A DNA stretch of 37,179 nucleotides from positions 1 through 37,179 of the forward strand of contig CAIFEB010000006.1 of assembly GCA_903789375.1 (NCBI GenBank). Reading direction: 5' to 3'. Source of the DNA: an uncultured Eggerthellaceae bacterium (lineage in GTDB: Bacteria; Actinomycetota; Coriobacteriia; Coriobacteriales; Eggerthellaceae). A program made the position numbers and the translations under genes. The notes under the pieces were generated by a model. It saw nothing but the letters and a program-made list of their open reading frames with translations, ran no database searches and had not been told where the DNA came from. Shown here one piece after another: positions 7,530-16,329 of this stretch. Each line of letters starts with the position of its first letter. Position 1 is the stretch's first letter.

Positions 7530-8686
7530 GCCGATGCGACCGCCCCTTTCACCTTGTCCATTGCCGCGGCACCGGCGCGCGCAGACTCCTCCACCACGTG
7601 CGCCAAGCCCGTCAGATTGCCGCCGCCTTCGAAGTACTCGATGATGGCGCAGCCCACGGCCGCCGTGCCCGCGTAGGCGATGGACGGGCGCGCGACCCAG
7701 CCGATGCCCGGCACGAGCGCCACGGCCTTGCGCGCAAGCGCGCGGCACCCGAAGCCGTTGGCCACGATGGCCGCGACCTCGGGGATGCGCTCGCGGCCGA
7801 GCGGCTGGCCGTACGCCGCGGCTATCTGCATGACCATCTTGGCCTGGTTGAGCGTCATGAGCGGCAAATCGGCGCCCGGGATGAGGGGCACGAGCCCCAC
7901 GGCCGCGTTCTGCAGCGACGTCGTGGTCACCGCGTCGCGGGCGAGCGGACGGCGCACGAACGAGAACGCGTAGGCGAACGCGAGCTTCTTCGACCGGCAC
8001 GCCGCGACCACCCAGGCGCCCATGCGCTCGGCCACCTGGTCGCGCGCAGCCTCGTCGAACGCAAGCGGCTCAGCCTCGGCCGCGGCCACCCGCGCCTCGG
8101 CGGCGCGCACGCGCTCGTACGCCTGCTGCTCCTGGGTGCGCTGCGCTGCTTCCTTGAGCGCGCCAGCCGCCTCCGCCACCTTGCCGAGCACCGGCACGAC
8201 GTCGGAAAACGCCTGCGCGCCGGCGCACACGGCACCGGCGGCACCCGCACACACGTCGCTCAGCACGTCGCCCGTGGAACGTTCGTGGGCGAACAGCGGG
8301 TTCTCGGGCGCGACGATATCGCCTTCGGGAATCGGCGCGTCGGCCGCGCGCGCGATGTCGTCCACGCACACCGGCAGGGTCGTCACCACCATGACGGGCA
8401 CGCCCGCGTCACGCATCTGCCGCGCCGCCGGGCCCACCTCGTCGGACGCGCCGGCCACGATGACCGCCATGTCATCGGACGGATGAATGACGTAATCGTC
8501 GTCGAGGTACGCGATGGTAATGCGCGCGTTGGGGCGGTCGCTCGAAAATGCGCTGCGCACGTACGCGGTGACGTCGGCAGGCGCCGTGGGGTCGAGGTAC
8601 ACGCTGACCGCCAGCTCGCACGCGCGCGCCTCCTCGCCGTGGTGCGCCTCGTCCATGAGTGCCTTCACATCAACGGGTAACTGCAT
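7526..8686 (-). CDS. DUF697-domain membrane-associated protein, GTPase-like N-terminus without P-loop
   Basis: A 386-residue protein. The C-terminal third carries a DUF697-like helical hydrophobic domain (AVGLVPLIPGADLPLMTLNQAKMV, then ALARKAVALVPGIGWVARPSIAYAGTAAVGCAIIEYF). DUF697 is often attached to Era-like GTPases. Here the N-terminal 120 residues still show a strand-helix-strand pattern (DMAVIVAGASDEVGPAARQMRDAGVPVMVVTTLP), but there is no GxxxxGK[ST] P-loop and no NKxD, so nucleotide binding is doubtful. The middle (about 150-215) is Ala/Glu-rich and likely helical or coiled. The start at 8686 has GAGGAAGG upstream and overlaps the rodA 3' end by 17 bases, so expression is tied to the elongation genes. 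Function unknown; an envelope or elongasome role is inference from position only. Confidence 0.8.
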   Translation of the reverse strand: MQLPVDVKALMDEAHHGEEARACELAVSVYLDPTAPADVTAYVRSAFSSDRPNARITIAYLDDDYVIHPSDDMAVIVAGASDEVGPAARQMRDAGVPVMVVTTLPVCVDDIARAADAPIPEGDIVAPENPLFAHERSTGDVLSDVCAGAAGAVCAGAQAFSDVVPVLGKVAEAAGALKEAAQRTQEQQAYERVRAAEARVAAAEAEPLAFDEAARDQVAERMGAWVVAACRSKKLAFAYAFSFVRRPLARDAVTTTSLQNAAVGLVPLIPGADLPLMTLNQAKMVMQIAAAYGQPLGRERIPEVAAIVANGFGCRALARKAVALVPGIGWVARPSIAYAGTAAVGCAIIEYFEGGGNLTGLAHVVEESARAGAAAMDKVKGAVASA

Positions 8687-9890
8687 AGCCGGCCTTCCTC
8701 GAATTCTGCTTGCTGTGGGCCCACACCGAGCTCATGAACCCGAGCAGGGCGAAGTTCACCACCATAAACGACGAACCGTAGCTCATGAACGGCAGCGGAA
8801 TGCCCGTGATGGGCATCAGCCCGCAGTCCATGCCGATGTTCTCGAGTATCTGGAACAACCACATTCCGACGATACACATTACCACGAGCATCCCGAACGA
8901 ATCCGACGAAGCCGCTGCGATCTGGAAGCCCTCGACGACCAGGGCGATGTAGAGCGCCAGCAGGGCGAGCGCGCCCATGAAGCCGAATTCCTCGGCCAGC
9001 ACGCAGAAGATGAAGTCGGTCGGCGCCTCGGGCAGGATGCCGAGCGTGTGCTGCGAGCCCTGCAGGTAGCCGCGCCCGAACAGGCCGCCCGAACCGATGG
9101 CGATTTTCGCCTGCTGCAGGTTGTAACCCTGGTCGGTGCTGGCCGAACCGGACTGGTCCAGAAACACCAGCAGGCGGTTGCGCTGGTAGGTTTTCAGCAG
9201 CACGTAGTCGCCCGTCGCGCCCTTGATGGCCTCGTCCACGACGAACACGAGCACTACGAGCCCCACGCCGATGGCCAGCGTGTACAGCAGAAACTTCCGG
9301 TTCGCGCCGCCCACGACGAGCGCGACCGCCGCAATGAACAGGTAGACCAGGCCTGTGCCCAGATCGGGCTGGGTCATGATGCACAAAAACGGAACGAGCA
9401 TCAGCCCGAGCGCCTTCAGGTACTCGCGCGGGTCGTCGAGACGGCCGTTGTAGCGCGCCATGATGGACGCGTCGAGCAGGATGACCGTGATCTTGGCGAA
9501 CTCGCCCGGCTGCAGCTGGATGCCCACGTTGATCCACGACGTGGCGCCCATGGTGGTGACGCCGATAACCGGCAGGTGCGGCGACAGGATGAGCACGACG
9601 TTGATGATGAGGAACACCGTGGTGTAATCGGACAGGCGCCGGTAGTCGAACCGCGCGATGAGCACCATGACGACGATGCCCGCCACCACGCCGCCGATCT
9701 GGCGCGAGAAGCTGTAGTCGGCGTCGGCTGACACGGCCGAGTACACCACGACGAGCCCGTAGACGACGAGCAGGGCGCACGTGACGACGAACGGGATGTT
9801 GATGCGCGACCGCACGCCGCCGCGCGGAGCGGCGGTCTGCGCCCGGCGGCCGGGCGTGCGCACGGTGTTGATCTGGTACGGCTGGCTCAT
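8670..9890 (-). CDS. rodA: RodA, SEDS-family peptidoglycan glycosyltransferase
   Basis: A 406-residue polytopic membrane protein of the FtsW/RodA/SpoVE (SEDS) family that polymerises lipid II into glycan strands during cell elongation, working with the class B PBP encoded just upstream. Several hydrophobic segments are evident, as are typical SEDS sequences: QLQPGEFAKI, DLGTGLVYLFI, QGYNLQQAKIAIGSGGLFGRGYLQGSQ, LPEAPTDFIFCVLAEEFGFMG and the C-terminal TGIPLPFMSYGSS. The start at 9890 follows AGGGGGCG with suitable spacing and sits 10 bases after the PBP2 stop. The length is normal, with a short basic cytoplasmic N-terminus (RRAQTAAPRGGVRSR). Confidence 0.96.
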   Translation of the reverse strand: MSQPYQINTVRTPGRRAQTAAPRGGVRSRINIPFVVTCALLVVYGLVVVYSAVSADADYSFSRQIGGVVAGIVVMVLIARFDYRRLSDYTTVFLIINVVLILSPHLPVIGVTTMGATSWINVGIQLQPGEFAKITVILLDASIMARYNGRLDDPREYLKALGLMLVPFLCIMTQPDLGTGLVYLFIAAVALVVGGANRKFLLYTLAIGVGLVVLVFVVDEAIKGATGDYVLLKTYQRNRLLVFLDQSGSASTDQGYNLQQAKIAIGSGGLFGRGYLQGSQHTLGILPEAPTDFIFCVLAEEFGFMGALALLALYIALVVEGFQIAAASSDSFGMLVVMCIVGMWLFQILENIGMDCGLMPITGIPLPFMSYGSSFMVVNFALLGFMSSVWAHSKQNSRKAGYAVTR

Positions 9891-9900
9891 GACGCGCCCC

Positions 9901-12054
9901 CTAGTCCGAACGGCTCGAAGACGAGCCCGAGTACGCGACCGACTGCCCGTTGGAGCCGGCGACCGACCCGACGTCGGTCAGCTGGCCGGATGCGTTCTGG
10001 AACAGGGCGCCCATCACCTTGGCGGCCACGGGGCTTGCGACCGCGGCACCGCCGCCGCCCTGCTCGATCATGACCGCGACGACGTACTTGGGATCGTCGT
10101 AGGGCATGTAGCAGGCGAACCACGCGTAGTCGTCCTTGCCGGACACCTCGCCGGTGCCCGTCTTGCACGCGAGATCGTCAACGTCGAGCCCCTGCGCTGT
10201 GAACGCCGCCGTGATGGTAGACGATGCCGATCCCACGCCGTGCAGCGCGTCGCGCACGGTGGCGAGGTTGTCCGCGGACACATCGGGCGTGGCCACGACC
10301 TCGCCGGACACCGACACGGCCGTCTTGTCGGGCGAGTTGGCGTTGCGCACCTCCTTGAGCAGATGCGGCTTCATCAGGTTGCCCGTGGCGATGCCGCCGT
10401 AGGCGACGGCCATCTGCAGCGGCGTGACCAGCACATCGCCCTGACCGATGACGAGGTTGGTCATGTCGCCGCCGCGCCAGACCGCCTCGGTGGGCACGTC
10501 GGCCCAGTACTGCGCCTTCCACGCCGGCGTGGGAATGCGGCCGGCCTCCTCGCCCGTCAGATCGACGCCCGTCTGCTGGCCGAAGCCGAACTTGGCGATC
10601 TCCTCCTGCAGGGCGGTGTCGGAGATGGTGCCGCCCTGGCTCGTGCCCGCGTAGAAGAAGCTCTTCGCGATCTCGTAGAACACGGTGTCGCACGACTGCA
10701 CGATGGCCTCGCGGAACCCGATGGTGCCGTGGCCGCCTTCCTTCCAGCACTTCTGCACGTCGCCCGATCCGAAGCCGTCCCACGAGCCGGTGCAGGTCCA
10801 CGTGCGCGACGTGTCGGCGAACCCGTACTTCAAACCCGCCATGCCGGTGAACGCCTTGTAGGTGGACGCCGCCGGGTACGTGCCCTGGATGGCGCGGTTG
10901 AGCAGCGGATAGTACGACGAGGCGGTCGAGTACAGATCCCAGGTGTCCTGGGAGATGCCGCCGGTGAAGGTGGCCGGCGAGTACGTGGGGTAGCTCGCCA
11001 TGGTGAGGATGCTGCCGTCGGTGACGTCCATCGCCACGACCGCGCCCGCGACGCCCGTGCCCGTGCCGATGACGCCGTTGGGGGCGATGAGCTCGGCAAG
11101 CGCGGACTCGGCCACGTACTGCACGGGCGCCTTGATGGTCAGGTAGATGTCGCTGCCGCGCGTGGGCAGCGTCTCGCTCTCGATGCTGACGACAGCGCCC
11201 GAGCTGTCCGCCACGACCTTGCGCTCACCGTGCTCGCCGGCGAGCAGGTTGTCATACTGGGACTCCAGGCCGCTCTTGCCCACGATGTCGCCCAGCTCCA
11301 CGTTGCGGTTGGACGGGATGTTGGCCAGCTCGGTTTCCGAAACGCTTCCGGTGTAGCCCACCACGTGGGCCGCGAGCGCGCCGTACGGGTAGGTGCGCGT
11401 CGCCCGCTGCTCCACCGAGATGCCCGAGAACGCGTCGGAGTGCTCCTGGATGAACGCCACGTCGCGCAGGCGCGCGTCGCTCGAGATGATGCGCTGGCTC
11501 TGCGCGCCGAGCGAGGTGTCCTGCACGCGCTGGCGGATGATGTTGTACGGGATGCCGAGAACCGCCGACAGGCGCATCATCACGTCATGGTTGTCGATGA
11601 CGTCGGCGTCGGCGAGCACCGTGAGCGCCGAGCGGTTCTTCACGATGGCGATGCCGTCGGCGTCGTAGATGTAGCCGCGCGGCGCCGGGGTGTAGACGGT
11701 GGTGTAGGCGTTCTGGTCGGCGGCCGTGCGGTAGCTCTGCGACTCGAGCACCTGCATGTCGAACAGACGCACGGCGAGCGAGCCGAACACGCCGGCCGCG
11801 AGCACGCCCATGGCGACGAACCGTGAATGCACGTTCTCGCTGGTCTTGCCCGAGGTGGATTCCGACGACGTCACACGTGCGCCGCCGCCGTTGGCGGACA
11901 CCCCCACCGTCGAGATGGTCTTCGAATGCGCCGACTGCGTGCCCACGCGCGTGCCCGCCTGCTCGTCATGGCGCGAGCGCAGGACGAGCACGGCGACGAG
12001 GGCCGCGACGAGCCCCACGAACACCAGTATTCCGACGATGACGGCGATGACCAT
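9901..12054 (-). CDS. mrdA: Penicillin-binding protein 2 (class B transpeptidase of elongation)
   Basis: A 717-residue D,D-transpeptidase that cross-links new peptidoglycan in partnership with RodA. The PBP dimerisation region (TPAPRGYIYDADGIAIVKN, RTYPYGALAAHVVGYTG, GKSGLESQYDNLLAGEHG) precedes the catalytic domain with the STYK nucleophile motif (Ser397-Lys400), SCD as the SxN-type motif, and KTG at 631-633 (CKTGTGEV). Unusually there are two N-terminal membrane segments: residues about 2-25 and the usual anchor at about 79-97, joined by a Ser/Thr/Gly-rich linker. The ATG start is well supported by AGGGGG six bases upstream. The C-terminus ends in a Ser-rich stretch. It lies 10 bases after mreD and 10 before rodA. 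Confidence 0.95.
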   Translation of the reverse strand: MVIAVIVGILVFVGLVAALVAVLVLRSRHDEQAGTRVGTQSAHSKTISTVGVSANGGGARVTSSESTSGKTSENVHSRFVAMGVLAAGVFGSLAVRLFDMQVLESQSYRTAADQNAYTTVYTPAPRGYIYDADGIAIVKNRSALTVLADADVIDNHDVMMRLSAVLGIPYNIIRQRVQDTSLGAQSQRIISSDARLRDVAFIQEHSDAFSGISVEQRATRTYPYGALAAHVVGYTGSVSETELANIPSNRNVELGDIVGKSGLESQYDNLLAGEHGERKVVADSSGAVVSIESETLPTRGSDIYLTIKAPVQYVAESALAELIAPNGVIGTGTGVAGAVVAMDVTDGSILTMASYPTYSPATFTGGISQDTWDLYSTASSYYPLLNRAIQGTYPAASTYKAFTGMAGLKYGFADTSRTWTCTGSWDGFGSGDVQKCWKEGGHGTIGFREAIVQSCDTVFYEIAKSFFYAGTSQGGTISDTALQEEIAKFGFGQQTGVDLTGEEAGRIPTPAWKAQYWADVPTEAVWRGGDMTNLVIGQGDVLVTPLQMAVAYGGIATGNLMKPHLLKEVRNANSPDKTAVSVSGEVVATPDVSADNLATVRDALHGVGSASSTITAAFTAQGLDVDDLACKTGTGEVSGKDDYAWFACYMPYDDPKYVVAVMIEQGGGGAAVASPVAAKVMGALFQNASGQLTDVGSVAGSNGQSVAYSGSSSSRSD

Positions 12055-12064
12055 GAACGTCCCC

Positions 12065-12589
12065 CTACCGCAGCCGCGTGACGTTGGGGTTGGTCGGCTC
12101 GTCGTTCACGAACAGGCGCGCGGCCAGCGGAAACAGTACCGCCGCCAGAATGGCGTTGTACAAGAAGCACGGCAGGATGATGTGCAGGAGCACGCCGCCG
12201 AAGCCGGCGTCGTAACCGCAGATGAGCAGGATGATGCCGTAGGACAGCTCGCACAGCAGGATGCCTGCCGCCATGGTGGCGATCGGCATGAAGACGGTGT
12301 CGTTGTCCATGGTGGAGAACACGCGCGCCGTCAGGTAGGCGAACAGCGTGAGCGAGAACGCCATGGCGCCCACGACGCCGCCGCAGGCCAGGTCGTAGAG
12401 CAGTCCCAGAACGAACGGCAGCACCGGCCCGAACGTCTGGCAGCGCACGATGGCGCACAGGAACACGAAGACCGCGACGAAGTTGGGCAGCGCGTTGCCG
12501 ATGGCGATGTGCGGAGCCAGGATGAACTGCAGCAGGACGGCAACCACCGCTCCGATGATCATGTAGAGGTTGTCCCGCGATAACGACAA
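12065..12589 (-). CDS. mreD: MreD, rod-shape-determining membrane protein
   Basis: A 174-residue polytopic membrane protein in the position and size range of MreD, a core elongasome subunit. It has about five or six hydrophobic segments, beginning NLYMIIGAVVAVLLQFILAPHIAI and including PFVLGLLYDLACGGVVGAMAFSLTLFAYL, the family's typical G-x-x-D-x-x-x-G-x-x-G pattern. The start is a TTG at 12589, chosen because AAGGAGG lies seven bases upstream; a nearby ATG in another frame is only two bases from the Shine-Dalgarno sequence and opens a very short frame. It lies 56 bases after mreC. Confidence 0.92.
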   Translation of the reverse strand: MSLSRDNLYMIIGAVVAVLLQFILAPHIAIGNALPNFVAVFVFLCAIVRCQTFGPVLPFVLGLLYDLACGGVVGAMAFSLTLFAYLTARVFSTMDNDTVFMPIATMAAGILLCELSYGIILLICGYDAGFGGVLLHIILPCFLYNAILAAVLFPLAARLFVNDEPTNPNVTRLR

Positions 12590-12645
12590 ACCATGGCCTC
12601 CTTCAAGGTATCAGCACGCGCGGCTGCGATGCGAGCCCCGCGCGA

Positions 12646-13653
12646 TCAGCGCGTCGTCGACGTTGCGGTCGCCGCGGACGACGAGAACGTTGACGACGCC
12701 GACGAGCTCTGCGAGCGAGCGGCCGAGCTGGAGCTTGCGCTTGCGCTCTGCGCCGAGCTCACGCTCGAACTTGCGCTTGCGCTCTGCGACGCGGTGGTGG
12801 CCGACGTGGACTGCGTGGTCGACTTGCCCGTGACGATGATGACGTCCTCAAGCGACCGCACCTGGTCGTTGGGCTCGACGATGATGGTGCCGGTGGAGTT
12901 GGACGCGGTCTTGTTGACGCTGACGACCGTGCCCACAATGAGCCCGGCCGCGTAGCTGCCGCCCAGGCCCGACGTGATGACGACGTCGCCCACGGCGGGG
13001 ATCTCGTCCTCGTCGATGTCCTGCAGGTAGAGCGTCCCGTCGAGCGAGCCGCGGACGATGCCGTTGGCGCGGCTCGACTGGATCATGACGGCGGCGCCCG
13101 AGTTGGGGTCGGTGAGCAGGCGCACCGTCGACGAGTGCTCGTCGGCATGCGAGATCTGCCCGATGACGCCCGTCGAGCCCATCACCGTCATGCCGGTCTC
13201 CACGCCGTCGGCCGTGCCGGCGTCCACCGTGACCGTCTGGTTCCACGCGTCGGCGCTCTTCCCCACCACCTGGGCGGACACGCCGGTGACGCCCGAGGTC
13301 TGCTCCATGTTGAGCAGGCTTTGCAGACGCTCGGCTTCGAGCCGGTACTCCTCGGCGTCCGCGAGCATGGCGCGCAGCTGCTCGTTCTGCTCCTTGAGCG
13401 CCGACATCGTGCTGGCGTCGGCCGTGGCGTCGGTCGCCAGGTCGCCGAGCGATTCGGTGGCGGCACCTACCCCGGCGCCGGCGCGCTGGGCGGGCGTCGT
13501 CGAAGCGGCGACGACGTTCTGGATGCCGTGCAGGACGCCGGCGTCCCCCTCGTGGGAGTAGACGCCGACGAGCACGATGGAAACGACGAGCAGCACCGCC
13601 AGCACCAGGCGTTGGGATGCCGGCGAGCTGCCCTGTTGAAAGTTCAATGGCAT
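12646..13653 (-). CDS. mreC: MreC, rod-shape-determining protein
   Basis: A 335-residue bitopic protein that links MreB filaments to the periplasmic synthesis machinery. It has a short cytoplasmic N-terminus, a membrane segment (RLVLAVLLVVSIVLVGVYS), a coiled-coil region (about 75-110, LKEQNEQLRAMLADAEEYRLEAERLQSLL) and the two beta-domain regions with GTADGVETGMTVMGSTGVIGQI and DEIPAVGDVVITSGLGG. The last 70 residues are an extended Ser/Ala/Thr-rich tail beyond the conserved end (VIIVTGK), partly encoded by a 22-bp direct repeat with 36-bp spacing. The ATG start at 13653 is 19 bases after the mreB stop; the ribosome-binding site is weak (AGGCGGCG). Confidence 0.95.
   Translation of the reverse strand: MPLNFQQGSSPASQRLVLAVLLVVSIVLVGVYSHEGDAGVLHGIQNVVAASTTPAQRAGAGVGAATESLGDLATDATADASTMSALKEQNEQLRAMLADAEEYRLEAERLQSLLNMEQTSGVTGVSAQVVGKSADAWNQTVTVDAGTADGVETGMTVMGSTGVIGQISHADEHSSTVRLLTDPNSGAAVMIQSSRANGIVRGSLDGTLYLQDIDEDEIPAVGDVVITSGLGGSYAAGLIVGTVVSVNKTASNSTGTIIVEPNDQVRSLEDVIIVTGKSTTQSTSATTASQSASASSSVSSAQSASASSSSAARSQSSSASSTFSSSAATATSTTR
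12731..12788 (-). repeat. Direct repeat in the mreC 3' end
   Basis: The plus-strand sequence GAGCTTGCGCTTGCGCTCTG (12731) recurs at 12767 as GAACTTGCGCTTGCGCTCTG, 36 bp apart with one difference. It encodes the Ser/Ala-rich tail of MreC. Confidence 0.75.
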
Positions 13654-13672
13654 GCGAGAACCGTTTCGCCGC

Positions 13673-14728
<1,056 letters not shown>

Positions 14729-14967
14729 GCAGGCAAACCCCTTGAAACTCGATTGCGATTAAGCTCTGTTCCAAACCCGAACGCCGTCGTGAGCATCGCG
14801 CGCAGGGCATGCGGGCATACGGGTAGTGTTTCCTTGCAATGGTACAACAGCCGTTTGGCGTTCGTGCGAAACGGCGAAGTCATCACGGAATTTGCGCGGA
14901 TGTGAGCGCCTGCGCGGGCGTATTGCGCCAGCGCCGGAACGCTCTGGAGGACGGTCGGAGCCGCCTG

Positions 14968-15894
14968 CTAGCGGTTCGAGCGGATGCGCTGGGCGATGCG
15001 CTCGGAAACCGACGACGCCGGACGTTTGTCGCGTCCCCAGAACACGAGCGACACCATGTCCGGACCCACGTGGCAGCCGATGACCGGGCCGATGCTCGTC
15101 TCGACGAAGTGGACGTCGCCGTCGCCCGCCACGAGCTTTTCGAGGCGCTTCATGTCGTCGGGGCAGTCGGCATTGCCCACGCAGACGTCGGATGCACCCT
15201 GGTACGGCGCGGCGTTCTCGCGGTAGAGCTGCGCCAAGGTCTTGAGCCCCTTCTTGCGCCCGCGCACGATCGTCTTGATGGACAGCGTGCCGTCATCGGG
15301 GATCATGAGGATGGGCTTCACGTCCAGCTTGGAGCCGGCGAACGCCACCGACGCGGGGATGCGGCCACCGCGCTGCAGCGCGTCGAGGTTGTCCACCATG
15401 AAGAACACGTTGACGAAGTGCTGCGCCTCGCGCGCCCACGACGCCAACTCGGCGGCGCCGGCGCCCTGTTCGTGACGGCGCAGCGCCTCATAGATCAGAA
15501 GCGCCTCTCCCGTGGACGCCAGATGCGTGTCCACGACCTCGATCGTGGCGTCGGGGTACTCGGCGCACACCTTGTCGCGGATGAGCAGCGCCTTGTCGAA
15601 GCTGCCCGACAGCCCCGACGAGAAGCTGAGGTACACGCTGTCCCGGCCGCTCGCCGCGCACTTCCGGAACGTCTCCTCGAGCACGACGAGCGACACCTGC
15701 GCCGTCGTGGGCGCCTCCCCCGCCCGCATGCGCCCGTAGAAGCTCTTCGCGTCGGCGGTGTGGAACATGTCGTCGAGGTGCTCCTCGCTACCGAAGAAGT
15801 ACGGGAAGCGGACGAGCTCCACTTGGGGACGATCGACCAGCTCGAACGGCAGGTCGCAGCAGGAATCGACGATGAGGATGCAGGAAGCGGCCAC
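14968..15894 (-). CDS. DegV family fatty-acid-binding protein
   Basis: A 308-residue DegV (FakB-like) protein. In this family the protein binds a fatty acid and, in characterised cases, presents it to a fatty acid kinase. Family features are the N-terminal strand ILIVDSCCDLP, the loop APTTAQVS with the conserved TSQ/TAQ-type lipid-head contact, SSGLSGSFDKA, and LDALQRGGRI followed by KPIL. The start is a GTG at 15894 with AAAGGA about 12-14 bases upstream. No kinase gene is adjacent. It could have its own promoter at 16106-16111; the next gene upstream is closed by a terminator. Confidence 0.93.
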   Translation of the reverse strand: MAASCILIVDSCCDLPFELVDRPQVELVRFPYFFGSEEHLDDMFHTADAKSFYGRMRAGEAPTTAQVSLVVLEETFRKCAASGRDSVYLSFSSGLSGSFDKALLIRDKVCAEYPDATIEVVDTHLASTGEALLIYEALRRHEQGAGAAELASWAREAQHFVNVFFMVDNLDALQRGGRIPASVAFAGSKLDVKPILMIPDDGTLSIKTIVRGRKKGLKTLAQLYRENAAPYQGASDVCVGNADCPDDMKRLEKLVAGDGDVHFVETSIGPVIGCHVGPDMVSLVFWGRDKRPASSVSERIAQRIRSNR

Positions 15895-16164
15895 GGAAGT
15901 TCAAAGTCCTTTCTCGGAAAGCGGAAACGACACACGATGCCGCACCGATCGGCGCAGGCGCACGCGCGCGGGTGGGCGTTGGCGCTCGCGCGCGGGTTTT
16001 CCGTCGCCGAAAGCGGCACAGACGGACCCTCCGTCCAAGGCGTTCCCGAAGCGCACGGGTGCGAAACGGACGAAAGCATATGTGTCTTGCAGGTTTATCA
16101 GCGGAAATCTAGCACAGCCCACGCCGGCGGGCAAGCGCACCCCGGGCAAGCCGTCGTCGCGCAC
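15895..16164. other. Intergenic stretch upstream of degV
   Basis: About 270 bp between the hydrogenase operon terminator and degV. Apart from the possible extended -10 at 16106 I see no gene, repeat or structured element here. The remaining bases from 16206 to 16329 are the 3' untranslated region of the hydrogenase operon. Confidence 0.5.
16106..16114 (-). promoter_or_regulatory. Possible extended -10 promoter for degV
   Basis: The minus strand reads TGCTAGATT, an extended -10 (TGn plus TAGATT at 16106-16111), preceded by TG as in the infC promoter TGTGCTATGAT. It would give a leader of about 205 bases. No good -35 is visible. Confidence 0.3.
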
Positions 16165-16205
16165 ACGAAAACCGCCGACCGCGGAACGCTCCGCAGTCGG
16201 CGGTT
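16165..16205 (-). terminator. Strong terminator of the hydrogenase operon
   Basis: Near-perfect hairpin: AACCGCCGAC (16170-16179) pairs with GTCGGCGGTT (16196-16205), continued by an inner GCGGA/TCCGC stem with loop ACGC and one C-A mismatch. On the minus strand the stem is followed by TTTTCGTGT, which orients it to the hydrogenase operon ending at 16330. Confidence 0.85.
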
Positions 16206-16329
16206 CGCATCAAACGCGACGAAGCCGCGGGCTCACACGCGCGAGCGACAAGCGCAGCACCGCACTCGGACGCGCACTTGCACCCTGCCCTGCCGGCAAG
16301 CCCGCCGCACGCATTCAGGCGCGTGTCCC

